Below are positions 8,923 through 18,347 of a stretch of DNA of 64,000 nucleotides, one piece after another. Source of the DNA: Pseudomonadota bacterium (GTDB lineage Bacteria; Pseudomonadota; Gammaproteobacteria; Steroidobacterales; Steroidobacteraceae). The translations under genes were made by a program, and so were the position numbers. Below the pieces are notes generated by a model. That model was not told the DNA's origin. It saw only the letters and a list, made by a program, of their open reading frames with translations, and did not search any database. Position 1 is the first letter of the stretch, and each line of letters opens with the position of its first letter. Where the stretch lies: the NCBI GenBank assembly GCA_023457495.1, contig JAEWLQ010000113.1, positions 62,001-126,000 on the forward strand. The letters run 5' to 3'.

Positions 8923-9752
8923 AGAAGCGATTCCTCGAAGGGTTGTAGTTTGACTGCATCGTCGAGCGCCTTGAGCGTCGACAATAATTTTTCCATGCGC
9001 GACAGCGGCCAGGCATTGGGTCCGTCGGACAGCGCCTTGGCGGGATCCGGGTGCGTCTCCATGAACAGGCCCGCGACACCCGCGGCCACCGCGGCGCGCG
9101 CCAGCACCGGGATGTGTTCGCGTTGCCCGCCCGATGCGTCGCCCTTGCCGCCCGGTAGTTGGACCGAGTGCGTGGCGTCGAACACCACCGGCGCGCCGGT
9201 CGCGCGCATGATGGCGAGCGAGCGCATGTCGGAGACGAGATTGTTGTAGCCGAACGAGAAGCCGCGTTCGCACACCATGATCTGTTCGTTGCCGGTCGAG
9301 CGCGCCTTGTCGACGACGTTCTGCATTTCCCACGGCGACAGGAACTGGCCCTTCTTGATGTTGACCGGCTTGCCCTGCGAGCAGACGTTGATGATGAAGT
9401 TGGTCTGGCGGGCCAGGAAGGCCGGCGTTTGCATCACGTCGACGACGCTCGCGACCTCGGCGAACGGCGTGTCCTCGTGAACGTCGGTCAGCACCGGGAC
9501 GCCGATCTTCTCGCGCACGCCCTGCAGCACCTTCAGGCCCGCGTCCATTCCGGGACCGCGGAAGCTTTTCGCGGAGGAGCGGTTCGCCTTGTCGTATGAC
9601 GCCTTGAAGATGAACGGCACCTTCAGGCGCGTCGTGATCTCCTTGAGCGTACCCGCGATCTCCTGCGTGAGGGTTTCACCCTCGATGACGCAGGGACCGG
9701 CGATCAGGAACATGGGCCGGTCGATTCCGGCCTGGAAATGGGCGAGCTGCAC
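8919..9752 (-). CDS. kdsA: 3-deoxy-8-phosphooctulonate synthase (KDO-8-P synthase)
   Basis: KdsA condenses PEP with arabinose 5-phosphate to make KDO-8-phosphate for lipopolysaccharide inner core. About 277 residues with LIAGPCVIEG near the N-terminus, FKASYDKANRSS, VLTDVHED, FDATHSVQLPGG and METHPDPAKALSDGPN, all diagnostic. The likely start is GTG at 9752 (VQLAHFQAGIDRPMFLIAG); the reading upstream to 10028 lacks family character. The ribosome site is weak. In many gammaproteobacteria pyrG is just upstream; here it lies more than 21 kb away. Confidence 0.97.
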
Positions 9753-9868
9753 GGGTGGGTTATCTCGAAAAGAGGTGCGAAGGATACACGGCGCGCCGGG
9801 TGACGCGCAGCCCCGCCGCCCTGTCGGAATGTCTCGCGAGTCAATGCCCGGCCGGACAAGCCAGAACG

Positions 9869-10384
9869 CTACGTGATACCGAGTTCGCGCAGCCGGGATT
9901 CCAGCTGCGCGATCGTGCTCCACCCGAGGATGACCGAATTGCGCCGCTCGTCCGGTGGATTGGATGGCAGACCATCGGACCAGCCTCCACAGCCCGTCAA
10001 CGGCAGCAATGGGCGCTTGTGCAACCACGCCAGCGAGACTTCCGAAATGGTGCCGGCGCGTCCGCCGATGACGATGCAGGCATCGCCGGCGAGCGCCATC
10101 AGCAGATTGCGGGCGTCGCCCATGCCGCAGGGAATGACCACGGTGGCCGGCCAGTCCGCCGGCGGCATCTCACCCGGCGGGATGATGCTGACGACCAATC
10201 CCCCGGCGGCGACCGCACGCTCAGCGGCGACACGTGTTGCCGGACTGCCGCATCCGCTGACGACGGTGATGCCGAGTCGGGCGAGCAAATCCCCCGCCGC
10301 GCCCGCGAGTTCGAAGGCGCGCGATCCGGGCTCTGCGCTGCCGAGGACACAGACTTGCGGCCGACGAATTGCTCTATCCACCAT
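9869..10384 (-). CDS. SLOG-fold protein of the TIGR00725 / LOG-like group
   Basis: A 171-residue Rossmann-like protein with the nucleotide-binding pattern of the SLOG superfamily: VCVLGSAEPG at the start, VVSGCG in the middle, and IGGRAGTISEVSLAW, the equivalent of the GGxGT.xE motif in LOG phosphoribohydrolases and DprA. The TIGR00725 group has no assigned substrate; it may hydrolyse or sense a nucleotide derivative. It lies 116 bases upstream of kdsA and 15 bases downstream of a small membrane protein gene, likely in one operon. Confidence 0.85.
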   Translation of the reverse strand: MVDRAIRRPQVCVLGSAEPGSRAFELAGAAGDLLARLGITVVSGCGSPATRVAAERAVAAGGLVVSIIPPGEMPPADWPATVVIPCGMGDARNLLMALAGDACIVIGGRAGTISEVSLAWLHKRPLLPLTGCGGWSDGLPSNPPDERRNSVILGWSTIAQLESRLRELGIT

Positions 10385-10399
10385 GCGTCATCCTCCCGT

Positions 10400-10729
10400 T
10401 CACCCAATCAGCTGTAAGACGATCACGAGCACCAGGCCGAACGCGAACAGGCTGCCGAAAATGCGCTTGTTGTGCCTGGCCAGCCACTCCGGCAGGTAGA
10501 TGTCGAAGTTGTCGCGCCGATCGTCGGTATATCTCGCGGCCACGTCGGTCAGCGGACAACGGAAGCGATTGACGAGCAATACCACGATCTCCACCGTGAC
10601 GATTCCCACCAGCACCCACGCCATGCGGAAGTCGCCTCGCAACGCGAAGTAAGGCAGCGCGACGATGCAGCCGGCGAACAACGCCCAAACTACCGTGTGC
10701 AGGATCTTTATGGACTGGAGCGGAGTCAT
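10400..10729 (-). CDS. small membrane protein of unknown function
   Basis: A 109-residue protein with about three hydrophobic helices: SIKILHTVVWALFAGCIVAL, WVLVGIVTVEIVVLLV and IFGSLFAFGLVLVIVLQLIG. Between the last two is a conserved-looking NRFRCPLTDVAARYTDDR...DIYLPEWLARHNK segment. The ATG at 10729 overlaps the stop of the upstream GNAT gene by four bases, which fixes the start and shows translational coupling. I do not assign a function. Confidence 0.82.
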   Translation of the reverse strand: MTPLQSIKILHTVVWALFAGCIVALPYFALRGDFRMAWVLVGIVTVEIVVLLVNRFRCPLTDVAARYTDDRRDNFDIYLPEWLARHNKRIFGSLFAFGLVLVIVLQLIG

Positions 10730-11265
10730 CGAACGCGGGCGAACATGAAGCAATCCCGCGGTTCCAGGGAGATGTTGGGATGGACCATGTGACGCTCGAG
10801 CCTGGCCTCCCGCTGGAACCCGGCCTTCTCGAGCGCTCGCTGCGAAGGAAGATTCTCGACGTCGCACAGTGCCTGGACACGCCGGAATCCGAGCTCATGT
10901 GCCCGCGCCGTCAGCGCCGCGATGGCCTCCGGCATGTAACCCCTGCCCCAGTGGGCGCGCGACAGGACGTAACCCAGCTCCGCGGTGGATCCCGAAGGCC
11001 GGGCATTGATCATGCCGATGACCGGGCCTGCGGGCGATTCGGTGATGGCGTAACTGACCCGGGCGCCCTGTTCCCACTCCGCGATGCTCGACACGAGAAA
11101 TTCCCGCACGCCATCCACCGAGGACTGAGGTCGCCACAGCAGGTATCGCGTGACGAGCGGATCCTGCGCATACGCGCTGAAGATTTCTGGCGCGTCGGCT
11201 TCGGATGGCCGGCGCAGAAGGAGTCGTTGAGTTGTGATGTATTCAGGAAACACGTTCGATTCCAA
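10726..11265 (-). CDS. GNAT-family N-acetyltransferase (RimJ/RimL-like)
   Basis: A 179-residue acetyltransferase. It starts with the RimJ/L-type TTQRLLLRRPSEADAPEIF, has ELGYVLSRAHWGRGYMPEAIAAL (the acetyl-CoA pyrophosphate-binding loop, Gly-Arg-Gly-Tyr) and ends ALCDVENLPSQRALEKAGFQREARLERH, typical of proteins that acetylate N-termini or small amines. Substrate is unknown. It sits six bases downstream of hrpA and is coupled to the following small membrane gene. Confidence 0.9.
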   Translation of the reverse strand: MESNVFPEYITTQRLLLRRPSEADAPEIFSAYAQDPLVTRYLLWRPQSSVDGVREFLVSSIAEWEQGARVSYAITESPAGPVIGMINARPSGSTAELGYVLSRAHWGRGYMPEAIAALTARAHELGFRRVQALCDVENLPSQRALEKAGFQREARLERHMVHPNISLEPRDCFMFARVR

Positions 11266-11271
11266 TCTTGA

Positions 11272-14200
11272 TCACGCCGACCGCTCGCGCTCGGCCCAGG
11301 CGTCCTCGAGGCGGCGTGCGGACACGGTGACCCGGGTCTTGAGCTGCTGCGCGAACAACGACACCCGGAACTCCTCGAGCAACCAGCGGAATTCGTCATC
11401 ACCCGGCGGCCGCAGACCCCGCTCCTTCCGGACGCGTTCGCGGTAGCGAGTCTCCAGCGGCGCGATCTCGGCGGCAAGCTGCGCGTCGCGCCGCATGTCC
11501 CGGCCCGCTTTCTCGAGTCGTTGTTCGATGGCCTGCAGATAGCGCGGAAACTCCTTTAGACGCGCCCAGGGGGTGGTGAGGAGGAATCCGGCCGGCGCCA
11601 GCCAGGCCAGCTGCGCGCGGATGTCGGCCGCCACGGGCGTCGCGGCTCTTGCCAGCGCCACCTGCACCCTGCCTAACTTCTCGAGCGCGGACTGCACCGT
11701 GCGCGAGATCTCCTGCGCAGGCAATCCCATCCCGCCGCGCTGGGTCGCGATGCGCGCATCGAACGCGGCGCTGCCGCGCAACTCGGCGCGGCCCTCGAGG
11801 AACACCGTCATGACGACACGGTCGAGCAGGTCGTCGCGCAGATCGCGACCGGCGACCAGCTCCGGATTCAGCACCGGATGCGCGGCGAGCGCGCGATAGA
11901 CCATCTCGCCCTGCACGTTGACCGCGAGATCGCGGCGCAAGGGTTTGAGGTCGCGCGCCATCACCAGCCGGATGAGCCGCGTAGCGCCGCGTTCGTGGCT
12001 CATGCGCGCCTCGGCGGGAGTCGCGAACGCGCGCAGGCCGACGCTGGCGCCTTCATCCACGAGGGCGGGATATCCCACCTGGCGGCGCTCGCCCTGCCCG
12101 ACTTCCTGCCGTTCCGGAATCTCGCCGAACACCCAGCTCTTCGCGCCGCTCGTCATCTGCGATTGCTTCGCGTAGTCCTGCTGCGACGCGCCGGCGTGCC
12201 GATCACGCAGCGCAGCCAGATCGCGCGAACGCGCGATCACCTTGTCCGCGTCGTCGAACAACAGGAAGTTCATGCGCAGATGCGGCGGCAGCAGGTCGGC
12301 GCGGAATGCGTCGCGTGGGACCGGTACGCCTCCGGTGCGCAACAACGCCTCGGCGAGCTGCGCGTGCAGCGAGCCGCGACCGCGCTCGAGCAGCGGCAGC
12401 GCGCGCGCCGCCGCCTGCGGCACCGGCACGAAATGCACGCGCAATTGCTTCGGCAACGCGCGGATGAGCGCCTCGACCTTTTCTTCGATAAGGCCAGGCA
12501 CCAGCCACTCGAATGGTTCCTCGGATAGCTGGTTCAGGATGTGCAGCGGGATCAACGCGGAGACGCCGTCGTCCTCGTGACCCGGCTCGAAGCGATAACG
12601 CAGCTGCACCACCAGGGGACCGGCGGACAGATGGTCCGGAAACCGCTCGCCGTCGAGCTCCGCATCCCCGGGAGAGATGTCGCGGGCGGTGAGCCAGAGT
12701 AGTTTGGGCTCCTTCGCCTCCGCTTCGCGCCGCCATTTCTCGAACGCCGCGCCCGTCGAGATGCCTTCGGGTACCCGGGCATCGAAGAACGCGTACAGCA
12801 GGTTTTCGTCGCCCAGCAGGTCGACGCGCCGGCCTTTCTGCTGCAGGTACTCGGTCTCTTCGAGCAGCTTGAGGTTGTGCGCGAAGAACGGCGCGCGACT
12901 GTCGTACTCCATGAGCACGAGCGCGTGGCGGATGAACATCTCGCGCGCGGCCGTGGGATCGATGCGCTCGTACGGAATGCTGCGGCCCGAAGAAAGCATC
13001 AGGCCAAAGAGCGTCACGCGCTCGTAGATGGCGGCGCGCGAGGCGCGGCGCTCCCAGTGCGGCTCGTAGTGCTGGCGCTTCACGAGGTGCGCGCCGACCT
13101 GCTCCACCCACGCGGGATCGATGCGCGCCACGTTGCGCGCGTACACCTTGGTGGTCTGGACCTGCTCGGCGCTGACGATCCACGGCGGCCGCGCCTTGAA
13201 CTGGCCGGACCCCGGATGAATGAAGAGCTTGGTGCCGTTGGCGCCGAGGTATTCGCCCTGCTCCTTGCGCTGCGCCACCTGCGACAGCAATCCCGCGAGC
13301 AGCGCGCGGTGGACAGGCGCGTATTCCCCGGGCCGCGTATTGAGCTCGAGCGCGAGCTCTCCTTTCACCACCTCCATCACCTGGCCGTGCACGTCGTGCC
13401 ATTCGGTGAGGCGCAGGTAGGAAAGGAAATTCTCCTTGCACCACGCGCGCAGCTTCGCACGCGAGAGTTGCGCGCGTTGCTCGTTCCACGCCTTCCACAA
13501 TTTGAGCAGCGACAGGAAGTCCGACTGCTCGTCGCGCAGCGGCGCGTGTTTCTGATCGGCCTGCGTCTGCTTGTCGGCGGGCCGATCGCGCGGATCGGGC
13601 ACTGACAACGCGGAGGCGATGATCGCGACTTCCGCGAGGCAATGCTCCTGCGCGCCGGCGAGCAACATCCGGCCGAGCCGCGGGTCGAGCGGTAGTTTGG
13701 AGAGCCGTCGGCCCGTCTCCGTGAGTTTGTCGTCATCGGAGAGCGCGCCGAGCTCGCGCAGCGTGCGCAAGCCGTCGCGCACGTAGCGACCGTCGGGCGG
13801 CTCGACGAACGGAAAGGCCTCGATGTCGCCGAGCTTGAGCGCATGCATCTGCAGGATCACCGCGGCGAGATTCGTGCGCTGGATCTCAGGCTCGGTGAAC
13901 TCCGGCCGCGCCAGGAAATCCTCCTCGGAGTACAGGCGGATCGCGACGCCCGGACCCACTCGGCCGCAGCGGCCCGAGCGCTGGTTGGCTGACGCCCGCG
14001 AGATCTTCTCGATCGGCAGGCGCTGCAACCGGCTGCGGTGACTGTAGCGGCTGATGCGCGCGACGCCGGTGTCGATCACGGCGCGGATGCCCGGCACCGT
14101 GAGCGAGGTTTCCGCGACGTTGGTCGCGAGCACGATGCGTCGCCGCCCGGAGGGCTTGAAGACGCGCTGCTGCTCGTCCTGCGAGAGCCGCGAGTACAGC

Positions 14201-15201
14201 GGCAGTACCTCGCAACCCTGCGGGTGATGCTTGCGCAGCGACTCGGCGGTCTCGCGGATCTCGCGCTCGCCGCTCAGGAACACGAGGATGTCGCCCGCCT
14301 GTTCGCGCCACAACTCGTCGACCGCGGAGAGGATCGCCGCCTGTTCGTCCACCGCGGTTTCATCCTCCTCGTCGAGCTCCACGGCGCGGTAACGGATCTC
14401 GACGGGATAACTGCGTCCCGACACGTTGATGATGGGCGCGTCGCCGAAATGCTTCGAGAATCTTTCGGGGTCGATGGTCGCCGAGGTGATCACGAGCTTG
14501 AGATCCGGCCGGCGCGCCAGCAGCCACTTCAGATACCCGAGCAGGAAATCGATGTTCAAGGAGCGTTCGTGCGCCTCGTCGACGATGATCGTGTCGTAGG
14601 CATCGAGAAACCGGTCGCCCTGTGTCTCGGCGAGCAGGATGCCGTCGGTCATGAGCTTGATGAGGCCTTCCGGCCGGCTGCGATCCTGGAAGCGCAGCTT
14701 GTATCCGACGAGCCCGCCGAGCGTCGTGTGCAGCTCTTCCGCGATGCGCGACGCCACCGCGCGCGCCGCGATGCGCCGCGGCTGCGTGTGCCCGATCGCC
14801 CCCGCCACGCCGCGTCCCGCTTCGAGACAGATCTTCGGCAGCTGCGTCGTCTTGCCCGATCCGGTCTCGCCGCAGACGATGACGACGGAGTGTTGCTCGA
14901 TGGCGCGGCGGATTTCCTCGCGATTCGCCGAGACCGGCAGCTCCTCCGGATAGCCGATCTTCGGCACGCTGGCCGCGCGTGCGGCGCGCGCCGCGACCGA
15001 CGCGGCTATCTTCTGCGCGAGCGCGGACTCCGCCGCGGCGACGTCGTTACCGCGCAGGCGCTCGGCGCGCAGCCGGTCGCGCTCGCGACGCAGTCGGAAC
15101 TGGTCGCGGCGCAGGCACAGCTCGATCTCGGGCGCATGTTCTATTTCGATTCTCCGCAGGGCACGCACACGTTGTTGGCGTGCCGGAACGCCAGCTTCCA
15201 T
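11272..15201 (-). CDS. hrpA: ATP-dependent RNA helicase HrpA (DEAH box)
   Basis: A 1309-residue DEAH/RHA helicase that remodels RNA and, in relatives, rescues stalled ribosomes. Walker A GETGSGKT is at 111-118, followed by the DEAH motif (IIVDEAHERS), SATID, and helicase C motifs VLATNVAETSLTVPGI and QRSGRCGRVGPG, then the long HrpA-specific C-terminus. Length matches the family. The N-terminal 20 or so residues (MEAGVPARQQRVRAL) do not resemble HrpA; the ATG falls inside another frame of a gene remnant, so the original 5' end may have been replaced. Family-like sequence begins near residue 27. Confidence 0.95.
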   Translation of the reverse strand: MEAGVPARQQRVRALRRIEIEHAPEIELCLRRDQFRLRRERDRLRAERLRGNDVAAAESALAQKIAASVAARAARAASVPKIGYPEELPVSANREEIRRAIEQHSVVIVCGETGSGKTTQLPKICLEAGRGVAGAIGHTQPRRIAARAVASRIAEELHTTLGGLVGYKLRFQDRSRPEGLIKLMTDGILLAETQGDRFLDAYDTIIVDEAHERSLNIDFLLGYLKWLLARRPDLKLVITSATIDPERFSKHFGDAPIINVSGRSYPVEIRYRAVELDEEDETAVDEQAAILSAVDELWREQAGDILVFLSGEREIRETAESLRKHHPQGCEVLPLYSRLSQDEQQRVFKPSGRRRIVLATNVAETSLTVPGIRAVIDTGVARISRYSHRSRLQRLPIEKISRASANQRSGRCGRVGPGVAIRLYSEEDFLARPEFTEPEIQRTNLAAVILQMHALKLGDIEAFPFVEPPDGRYVRDGLRTLRELGALSDDDKLTETGRRLSKLPLDPRLGRMLLAGAQEHCLAEVAIIASALSVPDPRDRPADKQTQADQKHAPLRDEQSDFLSLLKLWKAWNEQRAQLSRAKLRAWCKENFLSYLRLTEWHDVHGQVMEVVKGELALELNTRPGEYAPVHRALLAGLLSQVAQRKEQGEYLGANGTKLFIHPGSGQFKARPPWIVSAEQVQTTKVYARNVARIDPAWVEQVGAHLVKRQHYEPHWERRASRAAIYERVTLFGLMLSSGRSIPYERIDPTAAREMFIRHALVLMEYDSRAPFFAHNLKLLEETEYLQQKGRRVDLLGDENLLYAFFDARVPEGISTGAAFEKWRREAEAKEPKLLWLTARDISPGDAELDGERFPDHLSAGPLVVQLRYRFEPGHEDDGVSALIPLHILNQLSEEPFEWLVPGLIEEKVEALIRALPKQLRVHFVPVPQAAARALPLLERGRGSLHAQLAEALLRTGGVPVPRDAFRADLLPPHLRMNFLLFDDADKVIARSRDLAALRDRHAGASQQDYAKQSQMTSGAKSWVFGEIPERQEVGQGERRQVGYPALVDEGASVGLRAFATPAEARMSHERGATRLIRLVMARDLKPLRRDLAVNVQGEMVYRALAAHPVLNPELVAGRDLRDDLLDRVVMTVFLEGRAELRGSAAFDARIATQRGGMGLPAQEISRTVQSALEKLGRVQVALARAATPVAADIRAQLAWLAPAGFLLTTPWARLKEFPRYLQAIEQRLEKAGRDMRRDAQLAAEIAPLETRYRERVRKERGLRPPGDDEFRWLLEEFRVSLFAQQLKTRVTVSARRLEDAWAERERSA

Positions 15202-15290
15202 TTCCCGTCGCGCAGCATCCAGCCGTTGGTGTAACGCCGGCGCAGCGTCTTGCCTTCGTTCGGCGCACCCTTCGCCGGCGGCGTCAGCAT
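15141..15290 (-). pseudogene. 3'-terminal remnant resembling a DUF4440/SnoaL-like (NTF2-fold) gene
   Basis: A 49-codon reading frame (MLTPPAKGAPNEG start) whose central part, LRRRYTNGWMLRDGKWKLA, resembles the last strands of DUF4440/NTF2-like proteins, which are normally about 130 residues. The upstream two thirds are missing. Its ATG overlaps the stop of the PH-like membrane protein gene (ATGCTGA), and its 3' end overlaps the first 61 bases of hrpA in another frame. It may be a decayed fragment left by a deletion, or a short coupled peptide. The family match is from memory of the pattern. Confidence 0.5.
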
Positions 15291-15763
15291 CCGCTGATCT
15301 GCAGGGACGGGTTCGCCACCTTCATCTCGTACAGCACGGCATGGAGGCCGGTGAGCTGCCCCGGGAAGCGGATCTTTCCGTCGCGGTGCTGGAGCTCGTA
15401 GCCGGAGAGGTTCGCCTGGATATACAGAGTGCGCGGTTTGATGGAGAGCACGTTCGCCGCCCGCACCCGGGAAGTGGTGCGGAACGATTTGAACTCGAGC
15501 TGCTGGTCGTGCGTGACCGTCAGGCGGTACGGAACCGACGCCATCGTCCACGCGAAAACCACGGCGAGCAGGGCAAACAACACCAGCGGAGGCCATGGAA
15601 AGTAAGGAGGCATGAGCTTCCCTCCCGGCGCGTCGATGTTGCTGAACACGACGAATGCGATGATCGGGAAACCCAGGAACACCACGATGGGCGCGATGGC
15701 CGCGAACTTCTGCGAGCTCGTCAGCACCAGGTCGCATTGACGGGGGGTTATCCGGGCGGTCAT
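15284..15763 (-). CDS. membrane protein with a PH-like domain, unknown function
   Basis: A 159-residue protein with two predicted membrane helices (residues about 20-42, FAAIAPIVVFLGFPIIAFVV, and about 56-76, PLVLFALLAVVFAWTMASV) followed by a beta-rich soluble part (YRLTVTHDQQLEFKSF, ANVLSIKP) resembling bacterial PH/YdbS-like domains. Function is unknown. It ends in GC-TGA, where a remnant reading frame starts. It is divergent from deaD with a 116-base gap that must hold both promoters. Confidence 0.7.
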   Translation of the reverse strand: MTARITPRQCDLVLTSSQKFAAIAPIVVFLGFPIIAFVVFSNIDAPGGKLMPPYFPWPPLVLFALLAVVFAWTMASVPYRLTVTHDQQLEFKSFRTTSRVRAANVLSIKPRTLYIQANLSGYELQHRDGKIRFPGQLTGLHAVLYEMKVANPSLQISGC

Positions 15764-15879
15764 AACGGGTCTCTTGCAGGGTTTTGCCGAAAATTCCGTC
15801 GGAAGAATACCGAAATAGCGTGCATTTGCGGCTCCGCACCCTACACTCTCGCCCCCTCCCCGATGCCCGAGTTTTCCCG

Positions 15880-17718
15880 ATGACTTCTAACACCGCCGCC
15901 GTCCCGTTCAGCGAACTCGGCCTCTCCGAGACCGTGTTGCGCGCGGTGAAAGCCATCGGCTACGAGGCCGCCTCGCCCATCCAGGCGGCGACCATCCCGG
16001 CCATGCTCGAGGGCCGGGACATCCTCGGCCAGGCGCAGACGGGAACGGGCAAGACCGCCGCCTTCGCGCTGCCCGTCCTCTCGCGGCTGGACATGAAAAA
16101 GCACGCGCCACAGGCGCTGGTGCTGGTCCCGACGCGCGAGCTCGCGATCCAGGTCGCCGAGGCATTCCAGAAATACGCCGCCGGACAACATGGCTTCCAC
16201 GTGTTGCCTATCTACGGCGGCCAGAGTTACGTGCCGCAGTTGAACGCGCTCAAGCGCGGACCGCAGGTGGTCGTCGGCACGCCCGGGCGCATCATCGATC
16301 ACCTCGACCGCCGCACGCTCAAGCTCGACGGCATCCGTTGCGTCGTGCTCGACGAGGCGGACGAGATGCTCGCGATGGGCTTCGCCGATGCGATGGATGC
16401 GATCCTGTCGCAGACGCCGGAGGACAAACAGGTCGCGCTGTTCTCCGCGACGATGGCGCCCAACATCCGCCGCATCGCGCAGACGCACCTCGAGAATCCG
16501 CACGAGGTGGTGATCAAGGGCAAATCCGCCACGGCCGCTAACATCAAGCAGAGCTACTGGATGGTGAGCGGGCTGCACAAGCTCGACGCGCTGACGCGCA
16601 TCTGCGAAGTGGCGGACTTCGACGCGATGCTGGTGTTCGTCCGCACCAAGCAGTCCACGCTGGATCTGGCGGAGCGGCTGCAGGCCCGCGGCTTCGCGGC
16701 CGCCGCGTTGAACGGCGACATCCAGCAGTCGATGCGCGAGAAGATCATCGACCAGCTCAAGAACGGGAAGATAGACATCCTGGTCGCGACCGACGTCGCG
16801 GCGCGCGGCCTCGACGTCAAGCGGATCACGCACGTCGTGAATTTCGACGTGCCCTACGACACCGAATCGTACGTGCATCGCATCGGCCGCACCGGACGCG
16901 CGGGCCGCAGCGGCGAGGCGATCCTGTTCATCGCGCCGCGCGAACGCAACCTGCTGCGGCTGATCGAGAAGCACACGCGCCAGACCATCGAGCCGCTCAG
17001 CCTGCCGACCGCCGAAGACGTGAACACGAAGCGACTCGCGAAGTTCAAGGCGCGCATCGGCGAGGCGCTCGCGGCGGGCACCGCGGATTTTCATCGCAAG
17101 GCGGTGCAGGAAGTGGCGCTCGAGACCGGCGCGGACCTGCTCACCGTGGCCGCGGCGGTGGCCTCGCTCGTCGAGGGCGGCGGTCCCGTGGCGTCGCGGG
17201 CGCCCGAACAGACCTACACCGCGCCGGCGTTCGAGCGCGATGGCGGCGATGCGCCGCGCAAACCGAAGCGCGAACACGCGCCGAATCCCGACCTGCCTTC
17301 GGTCGCGGAAAACGAATTCGCGTTCGAGGACGACGGCAAGCAGATCACCTGGCGGCTCGCCGTCGGCCGTGAACACGGCGTGCTGGCGGGCAACATCGTC
17401 GGCGCGATCGCGAACGAAGCGCGGCTGCATGGTCCGCAGATCAACGGCATCGACATCCGGGCCAACTACTCGACGGTGCGGCTGCCGGCCAACCTTTCGC
17501 CGTCGGTCATCTCGCGATTGTCGAAGGTGCGCGTGCGCGGACAGGAGCTCAGACTGGAAGCGGCCGACAACCTGCCACCGCGCGGCAAGCCGAAGTCCTT
17601 CAAGCAGGACCGGCCGTACAAGTCGGACAAGCCGTACAAGTCGGACAAGCCGTACAAGTCGAACAAGCCTTACAAGCCGTACGCCAAGGGCGGCAAGCAC
17701 CGGTCGGTCAAGTCTTGA
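15880..17718 (+). CDS. deaD: DEAD-box ATP-dependent RNA helicase, DeaD/CsdA type
   Basis: A 612-residue cold-shock-type RNA helicase that acts in ribosome assembly and mRNA unwinding. Motif Q precedes AQTGTGKT (52-59), then PTRELAIQ, TPGR, DEAD at 158-161, SAT, and the helicase C motifs VATDVAARGLD and HRIGRTGRAGR. A DbpA/CsdA-like RNA-binding domain (IDIRANYSTVRLP) follows, and the C-terminus is a basic tail of near-identical Tyr-Lys-Ser-Asp-Lys-Pro repeats. The start is ATG at 15880 (MTSNTAAVPFSELGLS), where the family begins. Its 3' end overlaps the convergent gene at 17708 by 11 bases. Confidence 0.95.
   Translation: MTSNTAAVPFSELGLSETVLRAVKAIGYEAASPIQAATIPAMLEGRDILGQAQTGTGKTAAFALPVLSRLDMKKHAPQALVLVPTRELAIQVAEAFQKYAAGQHGFHVLPIYGGQSYVPQLNALKRGPQVVVGTPGRIIDHLDRRTLKLDGIRCVVLDEADEMLAMGFADAMDAILSQTPEDKQVALFSATMAPNIRRIAQTHLENPHEVVIKGKSATAANIKQSYWMVSGLHKLDALTRICEVADFDAMLVFVRTKQSTLDLAERLQARGFAAAALNGDIQQSMREKIIDQLKNGKIDILVATDVAARGLDVKRITHVVNFDVPYDTESYVHRIGRTGRAGRSGEAILFIAPRERNLLRLIEKHTRQTIEPLSLPTAEDVNTKRLAKFKARIGEALAAGTADFHRKAVQEVALETGADLLTVAAAVASLVEGGGPVASRAPEQTYTAPAFERDGGDAPRKPKREHAPNPDLPSVAENEFAFEDDGKQITWRLAVGREHGVLAGNIVGAIANEARLHGPQINGIDIRANYSTVRLPANLSPSVISRLSKVRVRGQELRLEAADNLPPRGKPKSFKQDRPYKSDKPYKSDKPYKSNKPYKPYAKGGKHRSVKS
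17614..17676 (+). repeat. 18-base tandem repeat encoding the DeaD basic tail
   Basis: An 18-base unit (ccgtacaagtcggacaag) is repeated from 17614: two exact copies, a third with one change (gaacaag) and a partial fourth. Each encodes Pro-Tyr-Lys-Ser-Asp/Asn-Lys. Unit number could vary between strains by slippage. Confidence 0.85.
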
Positions 17719-18220
17719 AGCTGATCAGGAAAAGCCGCTTCGACGCCGGGTGAAGCAACAGCACCTGGGCGGCGGTTGGCCGACGGTCGTGCAGCGTCAC
17801 GGACCAGAAGCGAATCATCGTTTGATTCGAATTGGCCAGCTCGAAGGAAGGAATACATCCGGCGCCCTCGCTAGCCGCTAACTGAATCGCGAGGTCGAGT
17901 GCCTCCGATAGTTTCTCGTCCGGCTCGGGACCGAATCTCCAGGATTCGTGAGGCGATGGATCGACTGCCGCGTCCTCAAGCTGAATGCAATAGTGGTCCG
18001 CATGGTCGCCTGTCATGTTTCGCGCGGATTTATTTGCATCGATCAGCGACCAGTTCTGGGCCGGCTTCATCTCGGCCCAATTCAGAACGAAAACCGCGTC
18101 GTCCCTGTCGGTCACCTTCGAAGAACCCGAGAAGCTTCGAAACAAAAAAATTGCGATCGCGGCACCGCCGACGATCGCCAGCGCACCGACGCCCTGCAGA
18201 AAGATTCGGACGAATTTCAT
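17708..18220 (-). CDS. single-pass membrane protein of unknown function
   Basis: A 170-residue protein with one N-terminal hydrophobic helix (residues about 10-29, GVGALAIVGGAAIAIFLF), so it is probably anchored in the inner membrane with a periplasmic domain. The domain has two Cys (DHYCIQ and GAGCIP) and no motif I recognise. The last 11 bases overlap the convergent deaD end. Base composition is less GC-rich than the surroundings, which may indicate acquisition. Confidence 0.65.
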   Translation of the reverse strand: MKFVRIFLQGVGALAIVGGAAIAIFLFRSFSGSSKVTDRDDAVFVLNWAEMKPAQNWSLIDANKSARNMTGDHADHYCIQLEDAAVDPSPHESWRFGPEPDEKLSEALDLAIQLAASEGAGCIPSFELANSNQTMIRFWSVTLHDRRPTAAQVLLLHPASKRLFLISFKT

Positions 18221-18347
18221 TCACCGAGCATGACTGCGGAATGTGGCGATCCACTGCGACACAGTGGCGGTTTCGGGCATGCGGATGCTGCGTTCGCACA
18301 TGCGCGCGACAAATACCTCTCCGGCCCGCATTTGTGCGTAGCACTGA

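Noticed and set aside
15841..17700. 619-residue minus-strand frame opposite deaD, with an RLVRLVRLV repeat
   Set aside because: It is the complement of the DeaD 18-base repeat, not a protein.
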